16,090 nt of DNA from Baffinella frigidus (taxonomy: Eukaryota > Cryptophyceae > Cryptomonadales > Baffinellaceae): contig MU646456.1 in the NCBI GenBank assembly GCA_026770585.1, forward strand, positions 418,796 to 434,885, read 5' to 3'. Shown here piece after piece: positions 1 through 8,260 of this stretch (its first letter is position 1; every line of letters starts with the position of its first letter). The notes under the pieces were generated by a model, which searched no databases, was not told where the DNA came from, and worked only from the letters and a program-made list of their open reading frames with translations. The position numbers and the translations under genes are program-made.

Positions 1-107
<107 letters not shown>

Positions 108-177
108 GTGTGGACTCCCTATCGGACGTGGCCTATCTCGAGATCAGGAAGTCCACACACACACCTGCATAGAGGTG

Positions 178-308
178 TGGGGCGTGGGGCGTGGGGTTTG
201 GGGTTTGGGGTTTGGGGTTTGGGGTTTGGGGTTTGGGGTTTGGGGTGTAGGGTTTCGGGGTTTTGGTTTCGGGTTTCGGGTTTCGGGTTTCGGGTTTCGG
301 GTTTCGGG
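178..308. repeat. Degenerate telomere-like array (GGGTTTG, then GGGTTTC units)
   Basis: About eight GGGTTTG units are followed by about seven GGGTTTC units, with the G-rich strand on plus. The units are one-base variants of the TTTAGGG telomere repeat. Each block is uniform in its variant, so the blocks probably expanded separately. The array lies on the intron side of the donor of the minus-strand exon 339-452, so a minus-strand transcript would carry the C-rich form. Open frames through it (GFGVWGLGFGV-type peptides) are repeat translations, not genes. Confidence 0.95.
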
Positions 309-338
309 TATCCGCGGAGGGGGGGGGAGGAGCGGGAC

Positions 339-452
339 CTTCTGAAGCTCGAGGGAGGTGTACTTATGCGCGTGTCGGATCGCGCGCACGATGTTCCTCG
401 CAGAGAGCAGCGGCGCGATGCTTTTGACCGCGTGCGTCACCACGGGCGGGAC
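339..452 (-). CDS. Internal exon of an unidentified helical protein
   Basis: This 114-nt segment has an acceptor (ATTAG) on its high-coordinate side and a donor (AAG followed by GTCCCG) on the other. It is open in phase 0 for 38 codons, starting VPPVVTHAVKSIAPLLSARN and ending YTSLELQK, with mostly G or C in third positions. The pattern of short hydrophobic helices with basic residues would suit an alpha-solenoid, but I recognise no family. The next exon upstream on this strand is probably 1230-1325; joining them in phase 0 gives a continuous helix-rich stretch. No start or stop codon is seen, so this is a gene fragment. Exon borders are inferred from splice signals only. Confidence 0.5.
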
Positions 453-599
453 CTAATCGGGGAACACCATTTAATTTAACAAATTCAATAAATTTAATGA
501 ATACGGGAACGACGAAATTTACTGCACGCACGGATCCTACTAGTGATGGTAAAGCAAACGTGCAGTATATAAATCTTAATCTAATTGAAAGATGTTACC

Positions 600-620
600 G
601 GACGAGACCGCGAGGAGACA
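600..620 (-). pseudogene. Short copy of the 3' edge and donor of exon 1230-1325
   Basis: The plus-strand text GGACGAGACCGCGAGGAG repeats, with one change, the donor junction and last codons of the exon at 1230-1325. It is too short to code and looks like a remnant of a duplicated exon edge. The surrounding 453-790 stretch is AT-richer DNA in which I see no gene. Confidence 0.45.
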
Positions 621-792
621 CGTAAAAATACCCCTTGAACGGTGCTAGATCTAGGATTTGGGAGAGGCCCCAAACCAGGGCCAAATTCTTTGCTGAACGA
701 AGGGCAGTCTCCCACACGAGGCTATCCATGCGAACAGATTCATAAGTTAATTATCGGATTATTGCCCAGGAAACAAGCCAAAAGTCAGCATT

Positions 793-834
793 TGATCACG
801 TTTCCGTACGGACATCCGTACGGAAACGTGATCA
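793..834. repeat. Perfect 42-bp palindrome, 20-bp arms
   Basis: The arm TGATCACGTTTCCGTACGGA is followed by a CA spacer and its exact reverse complement. Perfect arms imply a recent origin or a copying mechanism that maintains them. There is no adjacent T run or stop codon, so a transcription terminator role is not supported. Confidence 0.9.
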
Positions 835-916
835 TTTCCCCACAAATTCTAAAATGTTCTTTTATTCTGTTCGCATGGATGGCGTCGTGTGGGTCTCCTC
901 CACGGGATCTTTTCCA

Positions 917-972
917 CGGGCGCGAGGAGGCGCGCGGCCGCGAGGAGCTGGAGGGAGTCGAAGCCGGTGTCC
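917..972 (-). pseudogene. Truncated copy of the 3' half of exon 1230-1325
   Basis: On the minus strand this repeats the TGFDSLQLLAAARLLA part of the exon at 1230-1325 almost base for base. The 5' half is replaced by unrelated sequence, and the donor GTCTCA is replaced by CCCGTG. The reading frame stays open, but the splice site is lost, so it is most likely a dead copy. Confidence 0.6.
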
Positions 973-1002
973 GACCTTGGCGCCATTTCATTGTTTCATG
1001 GG

Positions 1003-1069
1003 AGAAACCATAGGAGACATTACTATGGCATAGGTAATTTTACTTATGAATCCTAATTAAATCAACCCC
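1003..1069 (-). repeat. Dispersed repeat, inverted copy of 3279-3347
   Basis: This stretch (ACCATAGGAGACATTACTAT to CTAATTAAATCAACCCCCC) is the reverse complement, with a few mismatches and small gaps, of 3279-3347. The two copies lie in AT-rich DNA 2.2 kb apart, which marks a small interspersed element. Confidence 0.75.
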
Positions 1070-1086
1070 CCGATAATCCTGGACGG

Positions 1087-1133
1087 GAGACCGCGAGGAG
1101 GCGCGCGGCCGGGAGGAGTTGGGAGCGAGTCAA
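1087..1133 (-). pseudogene. Second truncated copy of exon 1230-1325, with frameshift
   Basis: This repeats the 3' end of the 1230-1325 exon together with its GTCTC donor, but a one-base insertion in the CTCCC/AACTCC segment breaks the frame. Like the copies at 600 and 917 it keeps the 3' exon edge and lacks the 5' half. Confidence 0.6.
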
Positions 1134-1229
1134 ATCTTCAAATTTCACAGGTAGATTTCATGGGGGAGGGTCAAAATTCACCTGTGAAATTTCGGGGGGG
1201 GGGGCGAAATATCAGAGCTAGGATGAGAC

Positions 1230-1325
1230 CGCGAGGAGGCGCGCGGCCGCGAGGAGTTGGAGGGAGTCGAAGCCGCCTGTGAGGACTTCGTTGTGGTGCA
1301 GGAAGTGCAGCACCGCCGCCATTGC
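1230..1325 (-). CDS. Internal exon of an unidentified helical protein
   Basis: This 96-nt exon is bounded by an acceptor (CTGCACCAG) and a donor (GCG followed by GTCTCA). It is open in phase 0 for 32 codons: AMAAVLHFLHHNEVLTGG, then FDSLQLLAAARLLA. Third positions are almost all G or C, unlike the flanking repeats. The acceptor lies directly against the telomere-like array at 1338-1745, which in this transcript reads as C-rich CCCAAA. Joined in phase 0 to 339-452 it gives two amphipathic helices followed by another helix pair, as in armadillo/HEAT-like proteins. That assignment is inference. Three truncated copies of its 3' part lie just downstream on the same strand. Confidence 0.5.
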
Positions 1326-1337
1326 CTGGTGCAGGGG

Positions 1338-1745
1338 TTTGGGGTTTGGGGTTTTGGGTTTGGGGTTTTGGGTTTGGGGTTTTGGGTTTCGTGTGATTGG
1401 GGTTTGGGGTTTGGGGTTTGGGGTTTGGTGTTTGGGGTGTAGAGTTTAGGGTTTGGTGTCTGGTGTTTAAGGTTTAGGGATTGGGGTTTGTTGGGCGTTG
1501 GAATTTTAGGGGTTTCGGGTTTAGGGGCTGAGGGTTTAGGGTGGGGTTTTAGAATAGGGTAGGGGCTAAAGGGTATGGGGTTTGTTGGGCACTCGGGTTT
1601 CAGGGTTTCAGGGTTTCGGGGTTTCGGGGTTTAGCGTTCAGGGTTGCGGGTTTCGGGTTTCAGGATCAAGGTTTCAGGATAAGGGATTAGGAATCAGGGT
1701 TTCGGGTTTCGGGTGTCGGGTTTGGGGTTTAGGGTTCAGGGTGTA
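1338..1745. repeat. Long degenerate telomere-like array (GGGTTT-type)
   Basis: About 400 bp of GGGTTTG, GGGTTTT, GGGTTTC, GGGTTTA and GGGTTCA units, G-rich strand on plus, becoming less regular after 1440. It fills the gap between the minus-strand exons at 1230-1325 and 1747-1822, so it would be intronic if they belong to one gene. Confidence 0.93.
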
Positions 1746-1746
1746 C

Positions 1747-1822
1747 CTCGACGTTGGTGCTCGCGTCCCGCACGGACACCTGCGCACGCTCCACCCAGTC
1801 ACGGACCAACATCGCCGTCGCC
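1747..1822 (-). CDS. Probable exon of an unidentified protein
   Basis: On the minus strand an acceptor-like TTAAG precedes one base, then 25 codons read ATAMLVRDWVERAQVSVRDA and STNVE before the donor GTACAC. G/C third positions dominate in this frame and the two other frames are worse. The helix with alternating charge resembles a solenoid repeat, but I cannot name a family. The acceptor is weak and the 5' edge uncertain. A partial copy of the 5' edge (CGACGGCGATGT) lies at about 1982-1996. It may belong to the same gene as 339-452 and 1230-1325. Confidence 0.38.
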
Positions 1823-2157
1823 CTTAACTCTAAACTCTAAACCCAACGCCCGCAACTTCTCTCTTTTTCTTCATTACTCTCGATGCCAACCCGCGTGGCT
1901 TGCTCGAGTCAGGGAGATTGTGCCAACACACTCGAGTCAGGGAGAGAGCGCCGGTCCTTGCTCACTGCTAAGTGGACAGGTCGACATCGCCGTCGCTCGC
2001 AACCCTCATGCCTAAACCCTAACCCCAAAACTCTAACCCCTAAACCTGAGTGACTGGCTTGCTAGAGTCGGGGAGAGTAGCCACAACGCAGTGGGCTGGA
2101 AGCAAGGGGGCAGCGCGTGCGGATGGTAGTTGGTGCAGAGCGAGAGAAGCAGGGGGA
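1823..2157. other. Mixed intergenic or intronic stretch with small repeats
   Basis: It holds scattered CCCTAAA-like units, three copies of a GCTTGCTCGAGTCAGGGAGA-type motif (1897-1917, 1930-1947, 2056-2077), and a CTTCATTACTCTCGAT block matching the intron end at about 15914-15930. I see no gene. Confidence 0.5.
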
Positions 2158-2161
2158 TGGC

Positions 2162-2482
2162 GGGTTCAGGGTTCAGGGTTCAGGGTCCAGGGTTCAGGGT
2201 TCAGGGTTCGGGGTTCAGGTTCTAGGGTTTTGGGTTTCGGGTTTCGAATTTCAGGTTTCAGGTTCAGGGTTCAGGGTTCAGGGTTCAGGGTTCAGGGTTC
2301 AGGGTTCAGGATTCAGGTTTCAGGGTTTCAGGTTTCGGGTTTCGGGTTCAGGGTGCAGGGTTCAGGGTTTCGGGTTCAAGGTTCAGAGTTCAGGATTCAG
2401 GGTGCAGGGTGCAGGGTTCAGGTTTCAGGTGTCAGGGTTCAGGGTGTAGGTCCAGGGTTCGGATTTCAGGGTTTAGGGTTGA
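2162..2482. repeat. Degenerate telomere-like array (GGGTTCA-type)
   Basis: About 320 bp of GGGTTCA units with GGGTTTC and GGGTGCA variants, G-rich on plus. GSGFRVQ-type open frames here are translations of the repeat and should not be called genes. Confidence 0.95.
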
Positions 2483-2500
2483 GGCAGGGGCTGCTGTCAC

Positions 2501-2524
2501 CTCGACCCGCTCGGCGGAGGAGCG
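2501..2524 (-). pseudogene. Copy of the 3' edge of exon 2661-2740 with donor
   Basis: The minus strand repeats the last 22 or so bases of the exon at 2661-2740 (CTCCTCCGCCGAGCGGGTCG, then AG), again followed by a GTGA donor. The copy sits between two different telomere-like arrays. Confidence 0.6.
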
Positions 2525-2525
2525 T

Positions 2526-2650
2526 TTCGTGTTTCGTATTTCGTATTTTGTGTTTCGTGTTTCGTGTTCGATTTTCGTGTTTCATGTTTCGTGTTTCGTG
2601 TTTCGTGTTTCGTGTTTAGTGTTTTAACCTTGGGTGTTTATTGTTTAGGG
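2526..2650. repeat. Degenerate array of TTTCGTG units
   Basis: About 14 heptamers of TTTCGTG type (with TTTCATG and TTTAGTG variants) keep the 7-bp period of the telomere repeat with two substitutions. It lies between the exon-edge copy at 2501-2524 and the exon at 2661-2740. Confidence 0.9.
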
Positions 2651-2660
2651 TTGGGCGCAC

Positions 2661-2740
2661 CTCGACGCGCTCGGCGGAGGAGCGAACGGAGAGAAGGTTC
2701 CGGAAAAACAGCGACCGTCCCAGCGCCGCCCGCGAGAACC
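2661..2740 (-). CDS. Probable exon fragment, unidentified
   Basis: On the minus strand an AAACAG acceptor leads into a frame reading FSRAALGRSLFFRNLLSVRS then SAERVE, followed by the donor GTGCGC in phase 0. Third positions are G/C-rich. The frame continues open upstream to an ATG near 2813, so the 5' limit is uncertain. No family is recognised. The same exon end with donor is repeated at 2501-2524. Confidence 0.35.
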
Positions 2741-3060
2741 CTGTTTGGTCCGCTTCAGGCCCAGAAAGACATCCAGAACTGAACGGTTCTGCGCCCGCGT
2801 CCGCACCCGTCACAACAATGTTGTCCGCTCTGCCTCATCACACCACGTCCACTGCCTCGCGGCTGTCAGCAGACAGAGATGAGCACTCTCTCTACAGCGA
2901 GAGGGGGCGAGTGAGCTGCGCCGAGCGTGGGCCCACCTCTCTCGCGAGCGTCGCAATGCGACGCGCGCTCGCGATGCCAATCACACGATGCGTCGAGATG
3001 AGAAGGCCTTTTCATGTTAGCAAACATCAACAAGTCAGACTGCGCTTCTCGAATTGCCGG
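2741..3060. other. GC-rich stretch without a clear gene
   Basis: Contains small dyads (GAGCGTCGCAATGCGACGCGCGCTC around 2946-2970) and a segment at about 2956-2999 repeated at 3345-3385 (TGCGACGCGC, CCAATCACACGATGC). No splice-bounded frame stands out. Confidence 0.4.
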
Positions 3061-3188
3061 GTTTAGGGTTTCAGGGCTCGGGGTATAGGGTTTAGGGTTT
3101 AGGGTTTAGGTTTCAGGGTTTAGGGTTTAGGTTTCAGAGCTCAGGGTTCAGAGTTCAGGGTTTAGGATTTAGGGTTCAGAGTTCAGGA
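3061..3188. repeat. Degenerate telomere-like array (GGGTTTA/GGGTTCA)
   Basis: About 18 units of GGGTTTA and variants, G-rich on plus, including the canonical TTTAGGG unit several times. Confidence 0.93.
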
Positions 3189-3228
3189 GGGCAGAGGAGT
3201 GGGCATCAGTTGGCTAAGTCAGGAGAGA

Positions 3229-3269
3229 CAGACCGCGCTCGTGGCAAAACAGCGACATCATCAACGCAG
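3229..3269 (+). repeat. Direct repeat, copy 1 (second copy 3687-3728)
   Basis: CAGACCGCGCTCGT followed by CAGCGACATCATCAACGCAG occurs here and at 3687-3728 with a few changes; the first half recurs once more near 3567. It may be an old exon edge, because one frame reads NSDIINA, but a stop codon interrupts that frame in the second copy. Confidence 0.7.
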
Positions 3270-3278
3270 GATTGTTGA

Positions 3279-3347
3279 GGGGGGTATTTGATTTAATTAG
3301 GAGTCATAAGTAAAATTACCTAAGCCGTAATAACATCTCCTATGGTG
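3279..3347 (+). repeat. Dispersed repeat, inverted partner of 1003-1069
   Basis: AT-rich segment matching the reverse complement of 1003-1069 over about 65 bp, including GTAAAATTACCTA and TCTCCTATGGT. Confidence 0.75.
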
Positions 3348-3417
3348 CGACGCGCCTACGACGCCAATCACACGATGCCTCGAGGCGACGAGGCCAAGGA
3401 AACAGCACGACTAATGA

Positions 3418-3559
3418 GGGGACATGTTTAATTTAAAAGAAAACGATTCCATATTTGTTCATAGGAGTTGGACGAAGGTTAATTAGGGCCCTAAGGAAAT
3501 TTAATTAGGGCCAGAATCCGGTTCGATAGGCCATTTTCTTTTAAATTAAACAGGTTCCC
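3418..3559 (+). mobile_element. 142-bp MITE, copy 1 (copy 2 at 13717-13858)
   Basis: Terminal inverted repeats are GGGGACATGTTTAATTTAAA at the left and the complement of TTTAAATTAAACAGGTTCCC at the right. The interior includes AGTTGGACGAAGGTTAATTA and two GGGCC-centred motifs. A second copy of the same 142-bp length lies inverted at 13717-13858. There is no coding capacity, so it is a non-autonomous element. I saw no clear target-site duplication. Confidence 0.8.
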
Positions 3560-3686
3560 GGATGAAGACAGACCGCGCTCCTCGAATCGCCGCAGGAGTG
3601 GGGATCTCTTCCCACCTCTGCGCCAATTCGGAAAAAGGCGTTCAATTAACACAGGAGTGGGTCTCCGCTACAAGCCGGGTGGGGGC

Positions 3687-3728
3687 ACAGACCGCGCTCG
3701 TAGCGAACCAGCGACATCATCAACGCAG
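3687..3728 (+). repeat. Direct repeat, copy 2 of 3229-3269
   Basis: Matches 3229-3269 closely, with GTAGCGAACCAG in place of GTGGCAAAACAG. The following 3729-3960 is GC-rich and open in several frames on both strands. None has splice or codon evidence strong enough to call a gene. Confidence 0.7.
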
Positions 3729-3997
3729 CCGTGCCCTCCCCCGCCTCCCCCCGCTCCGGGGAGGACCGCGCCGCGCCATTACTCCCCGCGCCGGCGTGCT
3801 CAGGCGTCCTGACGGTCCAGTCGTCTCCCCCTTGATGCCCCCGAGCACCGCCCCACGAGCCTTCCCGCCTTCTGCCCCTGACGTTTTCCGGGTCAGATCG
3901 CCGCTGGCCAGTGCCGGCACCACCAAGTGTAATCCCAGCCACTGTTATGCCCCTACCGCGATGCGCCTCCAGAATTTGGAAACACCGTGCTTCAAGG

Positions 3998-4113
3998 CAA
4001 CGTTAGGTCCTTTAGGTTTGAATTTCTCCCAACATGGCCCAACGACACGCCCTTGCGTAGAAAGGACTGCTGAGAAAGCATTTTTGCTGTCGGATCCCAC
4101 TCCCCACTCACGG
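3998..4113 (-). repeat. Inverted, diverged copy of the 5532-5880 repeat family
   Basis: Read on minus, this gives GGGATCCGACAGCAAAAATG, CTTTCTCAGCAGTCCTTTCT, ACGCAAGGGCGTGTCGTTGG and the tail CCTAAAGGACCTAA. These match the copies at 5532, 5733 and 6125. The 4114-4370 stretch after it is unremarkable. Confidence 0.8.
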
Positions 4114-4373
4114 GATACAAGTGCCGACGGCGTGCGGGGTATCTGGGGTTGGGTTGGGTTGGGGGGCGTTGGCTCTCCACCCTGGAGGGGACTTGCGGCC
4201 AATCCCGAATAACCCTTTATCGCAAAAGTTGACATGATTTATACCACTAAAATACATATTAGACCTTTTTGTACCAGATCCATTCATCACGGGCACGCCA
4301 CATTGTGGCGTGTTCTGCAAGGGGGGTTGACTTAATGCTCAAAATACCATAATGTTCCATCCAGGGTGGAATC

Positions 4374-5212
4374 TCACCCACGGCTGTCGTGCGAGGACGC
4401 AGCTGGCCCGCCAGGAGAGGTCGTGGCTGGTGACTTCAACGCTGCTGGCACGTGCTCCGAGGCGACTACTGCTGACATCAGCCCCCCGGCTGCCGCCACA
4501 ACCGACCCGGCGATGGACGCCCTTACTGTGGCGGCGGCGGCCTGAGCTGTGGCGGCGTGCACGACTAGGCGGGGCCGCGCGGGCGGCTCGCCGGTTGCTC
4601 CAACCATTGCATCCTCCTGCCAACAGTCGCCATCGTGGCTCAGAACAGATACTTCCTAAACGCGTGATCCGTCAGCAAAGTGGCATCCAAGACTGCCACC
4701 AAGGGCTGGTTTCTTCCTGTACGCATTCTCCGTCCAGGACACCAGTCATGCATTTCGGGCGACACCCCGCCAGTGGAATGCCAGCTGCAAGGTTTGAGAA
4801 TTGAACTCACCCTTTCCGACGGCAGCGCGCCCTTATCTCGCCTGTCGATGAGGACAACGACCAGCGTTTCTGGCGAGGAATCCCCTGTATTGCCCTCCCC
4901 CCCTTCGCCCCCGTGTGCCCTCGCAATGGTCTCTGCTGCCCTGTTCGTCGCATCATGGTCGGGCGGTTCAACCCCCTCCTTCTCCCAATTTGCATCGACT
5001 TCGTCGTCGCTGTCTTCCTCACCATTCTCCCCATGCCCCCTTGAACTCTGCTGGAACTCTGCTCCCTCCTCGTCCAAAGGGCCACGTCCAGTTCCGCCAA
5101 TTATCTCCTCGATAACGAATTCCCCTGAGACCTCCTGTGCGTCTCGGCGGCGACGAGGGGACGCGAAGACAGGATCGGCGTGGAGCCATGCGGTTCCCTC
5201 CGTGTCCCCCAT
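4374..5212 (-). CDS. Tentative two-exon gene, acidic then Ala-rich protein
   Basis: Exon 1 runs from ATG at 5212 down to 4811 (134 codons). An in-frame TGA lies six codons upstream of the ATG, which supports this start. It ends AGG followed by a strong donor GTGAGT at 4810-4805. Exon 2 starts after GTTGGCAG at 4616 and runs in phase 0 to TGA at 4374 (80 codons), giving about 214 residues. The first part has an acidic tract (GENGEEDSDDEVDANWEKEG) and a short hydrophobic VVVLI segment. The second is Ala/Ser/Pro-rich with AAATVRASIAGSVVAAAGG. I recognise no family or catalytic motif. The good donor and the matching phase argue for a real gene. Low complexity and comparably open plus-strand frames argue against it. 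Confidence 0.4.
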
Positions 5213-5289
5213 CCAATATGGCTCTCCTCACCACAACAAGAAGACTGAGACGCCTCGCCCCCCGTGAGTCACGACTGATTTTGGCAACT

Positions 5290-5526
5290 TAATCCCGAAA
5301 GTCCACCTGTTCATTTTAGTCTGGACAGGCAAAATCTGTGCAAAAGGCCCTTTTCTCATTTTCAGGTGTCTAACTGTTTACACCTCACACCCCCACACAA
5401 TCCCTCTCACCTTGTGGGGTGTTCGTGATTGAAGCTCTTGCACTTCAATTATGGGATACCATGAGCCTCATTAAGGCTGACTTGGGTTCGGTGTGTGCGG
5501 CGAGAATGTATCTTCTTGGTCTAACT
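5290..5526. other. Repeat-flank stretch, no gene
   Basis: The part from about 5453 (GGGATACCATGAGCCTCATT and CTAACTCAAAGCACC) resembles 6312-6400, so it belongs to the composite repeat that follows. I see no gene in it. Confidence 0.45.
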
Positions 5527-5531
5527 CAAAG

Positions 5532-5691
5532 CACCCCAAGAGAACCACCCTGTATCCCCTCCTCACGAGCCTCTGCACTGGAGAGCTCAACGCGATCCGA
5601 AAGCAAAAACGCTTTCTCTGCAGTCCTTTCTACGGAAGGGAGTGGCGTTGGGCTATGTTGGGAGCATTTAAAACCTAAAGGACCTAAAGCT
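5532..5691 (+). repeat. Interspersed repeat family A, copy 1
   Basis: Starts AGAGAACCACCCTGTATCCC, includes CACGAGCCTCTGCACTGGAG and CTTTCTCTGCAGTCCTTTCT, and ends in AAACCTAAAGGACCTAAAG. Near-identical copies follow at 5733-5880 and 6125-6274. Open frames across the copies are incidental. Confidence 0.9.
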
Positions 5692-5732
5692 CCTTTGGTA
5701 AAGGAGCATGGTATACCTTCACTCACCCCAAG

Positions 5733-5880
5733 AGAACCACCCTGTATACCCTCTTCACGAGCCTCTGCACTGGAGAGCGAAACGCGATCCGAGAGCAAAA
5801 TGCTTTCTCTGCAGTCCTTTCTACGGAAGGGCGTGTCGTTGGCATACCTTGGAAGAAATTAAAACCTAAAGGACCTAAAG
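5733..5880 (+). repeat. Interspersed repeat family A, copy 2
   Basis: Same unit as 5532-5691, offset by about 201 bp, with small substitutions (GAGAGCGAAACGCGATCCGA). It also ends in CCTAAAGGACCTAAAG. Confidence 0.9.
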
Positions 5881-6004
5881 AGCGCGGCCCACCGAGACAA
5901 AAGTCGAGAGTGGAACGTCTCAAAGCAAAAGTGGAACCTCTGTTAACTTAAGAAGTAACAGTGGATTACCTCAGCGCCCGTTTGAGGATACCTTCTAGCC
6001 GGTT

Positions 6005-6124
6005 CTGCCGCGATCCCCTGTGCAGGGGGGCCTGGATGTGATCCGAAAGGAAGCACGGCCTTTCTACAGAACAAGTTCCGGTGTCCGCCTATGTTGGGAG
6101 CTCGAAGAGCCTAAAGGACCTAAA
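6005..6124 (+). repeat. Interspersed repeat family B, copy 1
   Basis: Contains GATGTGATCCGAAAGGAAGC, CTACAGAACAAGTTCCGGTG and TCCGCCTATGTTGGGAGCTC, then the tail CCTAAAGGACCTAAAG shared with family A. Other copies: 6420-6520, 9225-9345 (inverted) and 9725-9801. Confidence 0.87.
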
Positions 6125-6274
6125 GGAGAACCACCCTCTATCCCCTCTTCACGAGCCTCTGCACTGGAGAGCTCAACGCGATCCGTAAGCAAAAATGCTT
6201 TCTCTGCAGATCCCTTCTACGGAACGGCGTGTCGTTGGCATATGTTGGGAGAAATCAAAATCTAAAGGACCTAA
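6125..6274 (+). repeat. Interspersed repeat family A, copy 3
   Basis: Third copy of the 5532 unit, directly abutting the tail of a family B copy, with ATCTAAAGGACCTAAAAGGA at its end. A tail-only fragment (GTTGGGAGCATTTAAAACCT) follows the (TC)n tract at about 6628-6661. Confidence 0.88.
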
Positions 6275-6419
6275 AAGGAGCCTCCCCTGAGGCTCCTATG
6301 CGCCTTACGATGGGATACCATATGGGCCTTCCGCCGACTTGGTCCTGGTGTGTGTGCGAGCCTGTGCCTCTTTGGCCTAACTCAAACGCCCGATGCGAAT
6401 ACCCTTTAGCCGGTTTCTG

Positions 6420-6520
6420 CCGCGATCCTCTCCACCGGGGGGCCTGAATGTGATCCGAAAGGAAGCATGGCTTTTCTGCAGAACAAGTTCCGGTGACCGC
6501 CTATGGTGGCAGTTCAAACA
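6420..6520 (+). repeat. Interspersed repeat family B, copy 2 (tail lost)
   Basis: Matches 6005-6124 from CGCGATCC through GAACAAGTTCCGGTGACCGC, then diverges before the shared tail. Confidence 0.85.
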
Positions 6521-6584
6521 ACCTTGAGGGACTAATGGTCCGGTGAAGATTGACGCTGCCGTGTCTTCATGCCTGTTTTCAATA

Positions 6585-6587
<3 letters not shown>

Positions 6588-6619
<32 letters not shown>
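6588..6619. repeat. (TC)n microsatellite
   Basis: About 16 uninterrupted TC units, directly followed by a fragment of the family A repeat tail. Confidence 0.97.
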
Positions 6620-6622
<3 letters not shown>

Positions 6623-6661
6623 GGGCCATGTTGGGAGCATTTAAAACCTCAAGGACCTAAA

Positions 6662-8100
6662 CGGCTTTCACACGGTTATGAGCTCTTGTTCGTTGCTTTC
6701 CTACCGCGAATCGCGGTTTCTGAGGAGACTTCCCAACCCCCCCCCCTAGGGGGGAGATCTTGGGTCATATACAAGGTGAGGAGCCCAGACGTTCGGTGGG
6801 CAAGAGCCTCCGGCCCCACCCGCAGCACTTCGTGAAGCCGTGAAAGTGGCCGGAAACGTGGAAAGTCAACGGAACGTAATGCAACTCTTGTAAAGCGCGA
6901 AAAGGACCCCCCGAGGGTCTTGTCAGCGCAGGCTGATTTTTTTGCCTTAAGGTGGCCAGTTTTGGTTTCGGTCCGTAATCAACGCACTTTTCTATCTTCA
7001 GGTCCTGTGATCTTGCTAGGCCTTCCTGGAAGGGAAGACCGATAAATAGTGGCGTGGTTTCGATCCGTAATAAACGCAGTTTTCTCTCTTTGACAACTCA
7101 GAACCATCTCCACCCTTACAAAGACCTTTTGTCACTCCTTTTCCTCCGACCCCCCACGTCTCTCCCGCCCTTGAGTCAGAGCTGACCGCTGTTGGGTTCT
7201 ACTATTCATGAAGCAATGCTTTCTTTCAACACTGTTCACAACTGGCACTACTCTACAAAACTTTCGTCGTCCTTGAGATATTATCTCCAGCCTCTTGGTA
7301 CACAATATCGAGGGCGCTTGAGTGAGCCTCGGTCGGACAGGTGATGAGCCTCGATGGTTGACCAATGAAGGTATTTTAGATCTCGCTCGTGGTTGGGTCT
7401 CAGCCTGCCACCCGCGATCGCGACCGCAAAAAACACACCATACACCCACGAGCCCAGCATCCCCAGACTATGTGTCACGAGCGCCTGAGCGCCGCGATGC
7501 GCCAGACTGAGGGTCGGTACTTCGGAGAGCGGACCTTTAGGCGAGGTGCACTTAGTAGCCATAAGTGGCCAGGAATTAGCCAACTAGGAGTAACTCTTCA
7601 CGTGAATACATCTTTAGTTACATTATCCTGCGGAGAGCACATCTGGTGTTTTTTCAACTTTCTAACCTGTGCAGCTTGACCTGTCGTGGAAAGCATGTTT
7701 TCTACATGTGAGACCCCGCTTGGATCGAGAGGCGTCTCGCGAGGTCAGAGGCAACACAAGCTGAGACCAAACCTGAATTCATCGACCCTTCACATCAGTC
7801 AACTAGAGGCTCGCGACCTGGCCCATGGCCGAAGCTTGCTACCTGTCTGACCGAGGCTCACAACACGTGCCGTTGGAAGGGGGGAACTCAAGCAATCGGG
7901 CGGACCAGCTCTACCACTGACCAATCTTCCCCTGAACAAAGAAGCTTTTGATGAGAGCTCCCTCCTGAACCAGACAGAGTCGATTTCAACAATTTTCTGA
8001 AGTGACAGACCGTACAAGCAAAGAATGAACCCCTTCCATATTCGTGGAGGGATCTGGACCGTTCTGGTTAAAAGCGGCAGCGAAGTCTAATTCGTTCCGG
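6662..8100. other. 1.4 kb without a recognised gene
   Basis: Contains a small C-run/G-run hairpin at 6738-6756, a repeated GTTTCGRTCCGTAATMAACG motif (6964-6986 and 7057-7079), and ACCTGTCYGACCGAGGCTCA in opposite orientations near 7325-7345 and 7838-7860. The minus strand has 100-codon open frames at 7132-7583 without codon bias or splice support. It is probably decayed repeats. Confidence 0.4.
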
Positions 8101-8260
8101 GCCAGGGATCAAACACTTTGAACGAGCACACTCACTTTCCAGAACGTCTTCAATTTTTCCCAACAGCCGAAACAAATCCTACTTCTTGGCAACTGGCATG
8201 CATAAGACATGACGTATCCTGGGGTACCAAAAAACCTTTCAACCTGTTTCTTAGGATGCA

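Noticed and set aside
108-479. Open frames of GFGVWGLGFGV / GSGFRVQ type here and at 1257, 1582, 2050, 2117, 2409
   Set aside because: They are translations of heptameric telomere-like repeats. A 7-bp period cycles through all three frames, so long stop-free runs are expected.
3562-4212. A 216-codon plus-strand open frame
   Set aside because: It runs through a direct repeat and an inverted family A repeat copy, has no splice signals or codon bias, and competes with equally open minus-strand frames.
5419-5862. A 147-codon plus-strand open frame
   Set aside because: It consists of two tandem copies of the family A interspersed repeat, which explains its internal repetition.
6950-7090. tRNA or tRNA-derived promoter suggested by GTTTCGATCC
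   Set aside because: No cloverleaf can be formed around either copy and no A-box is present at the right distance.
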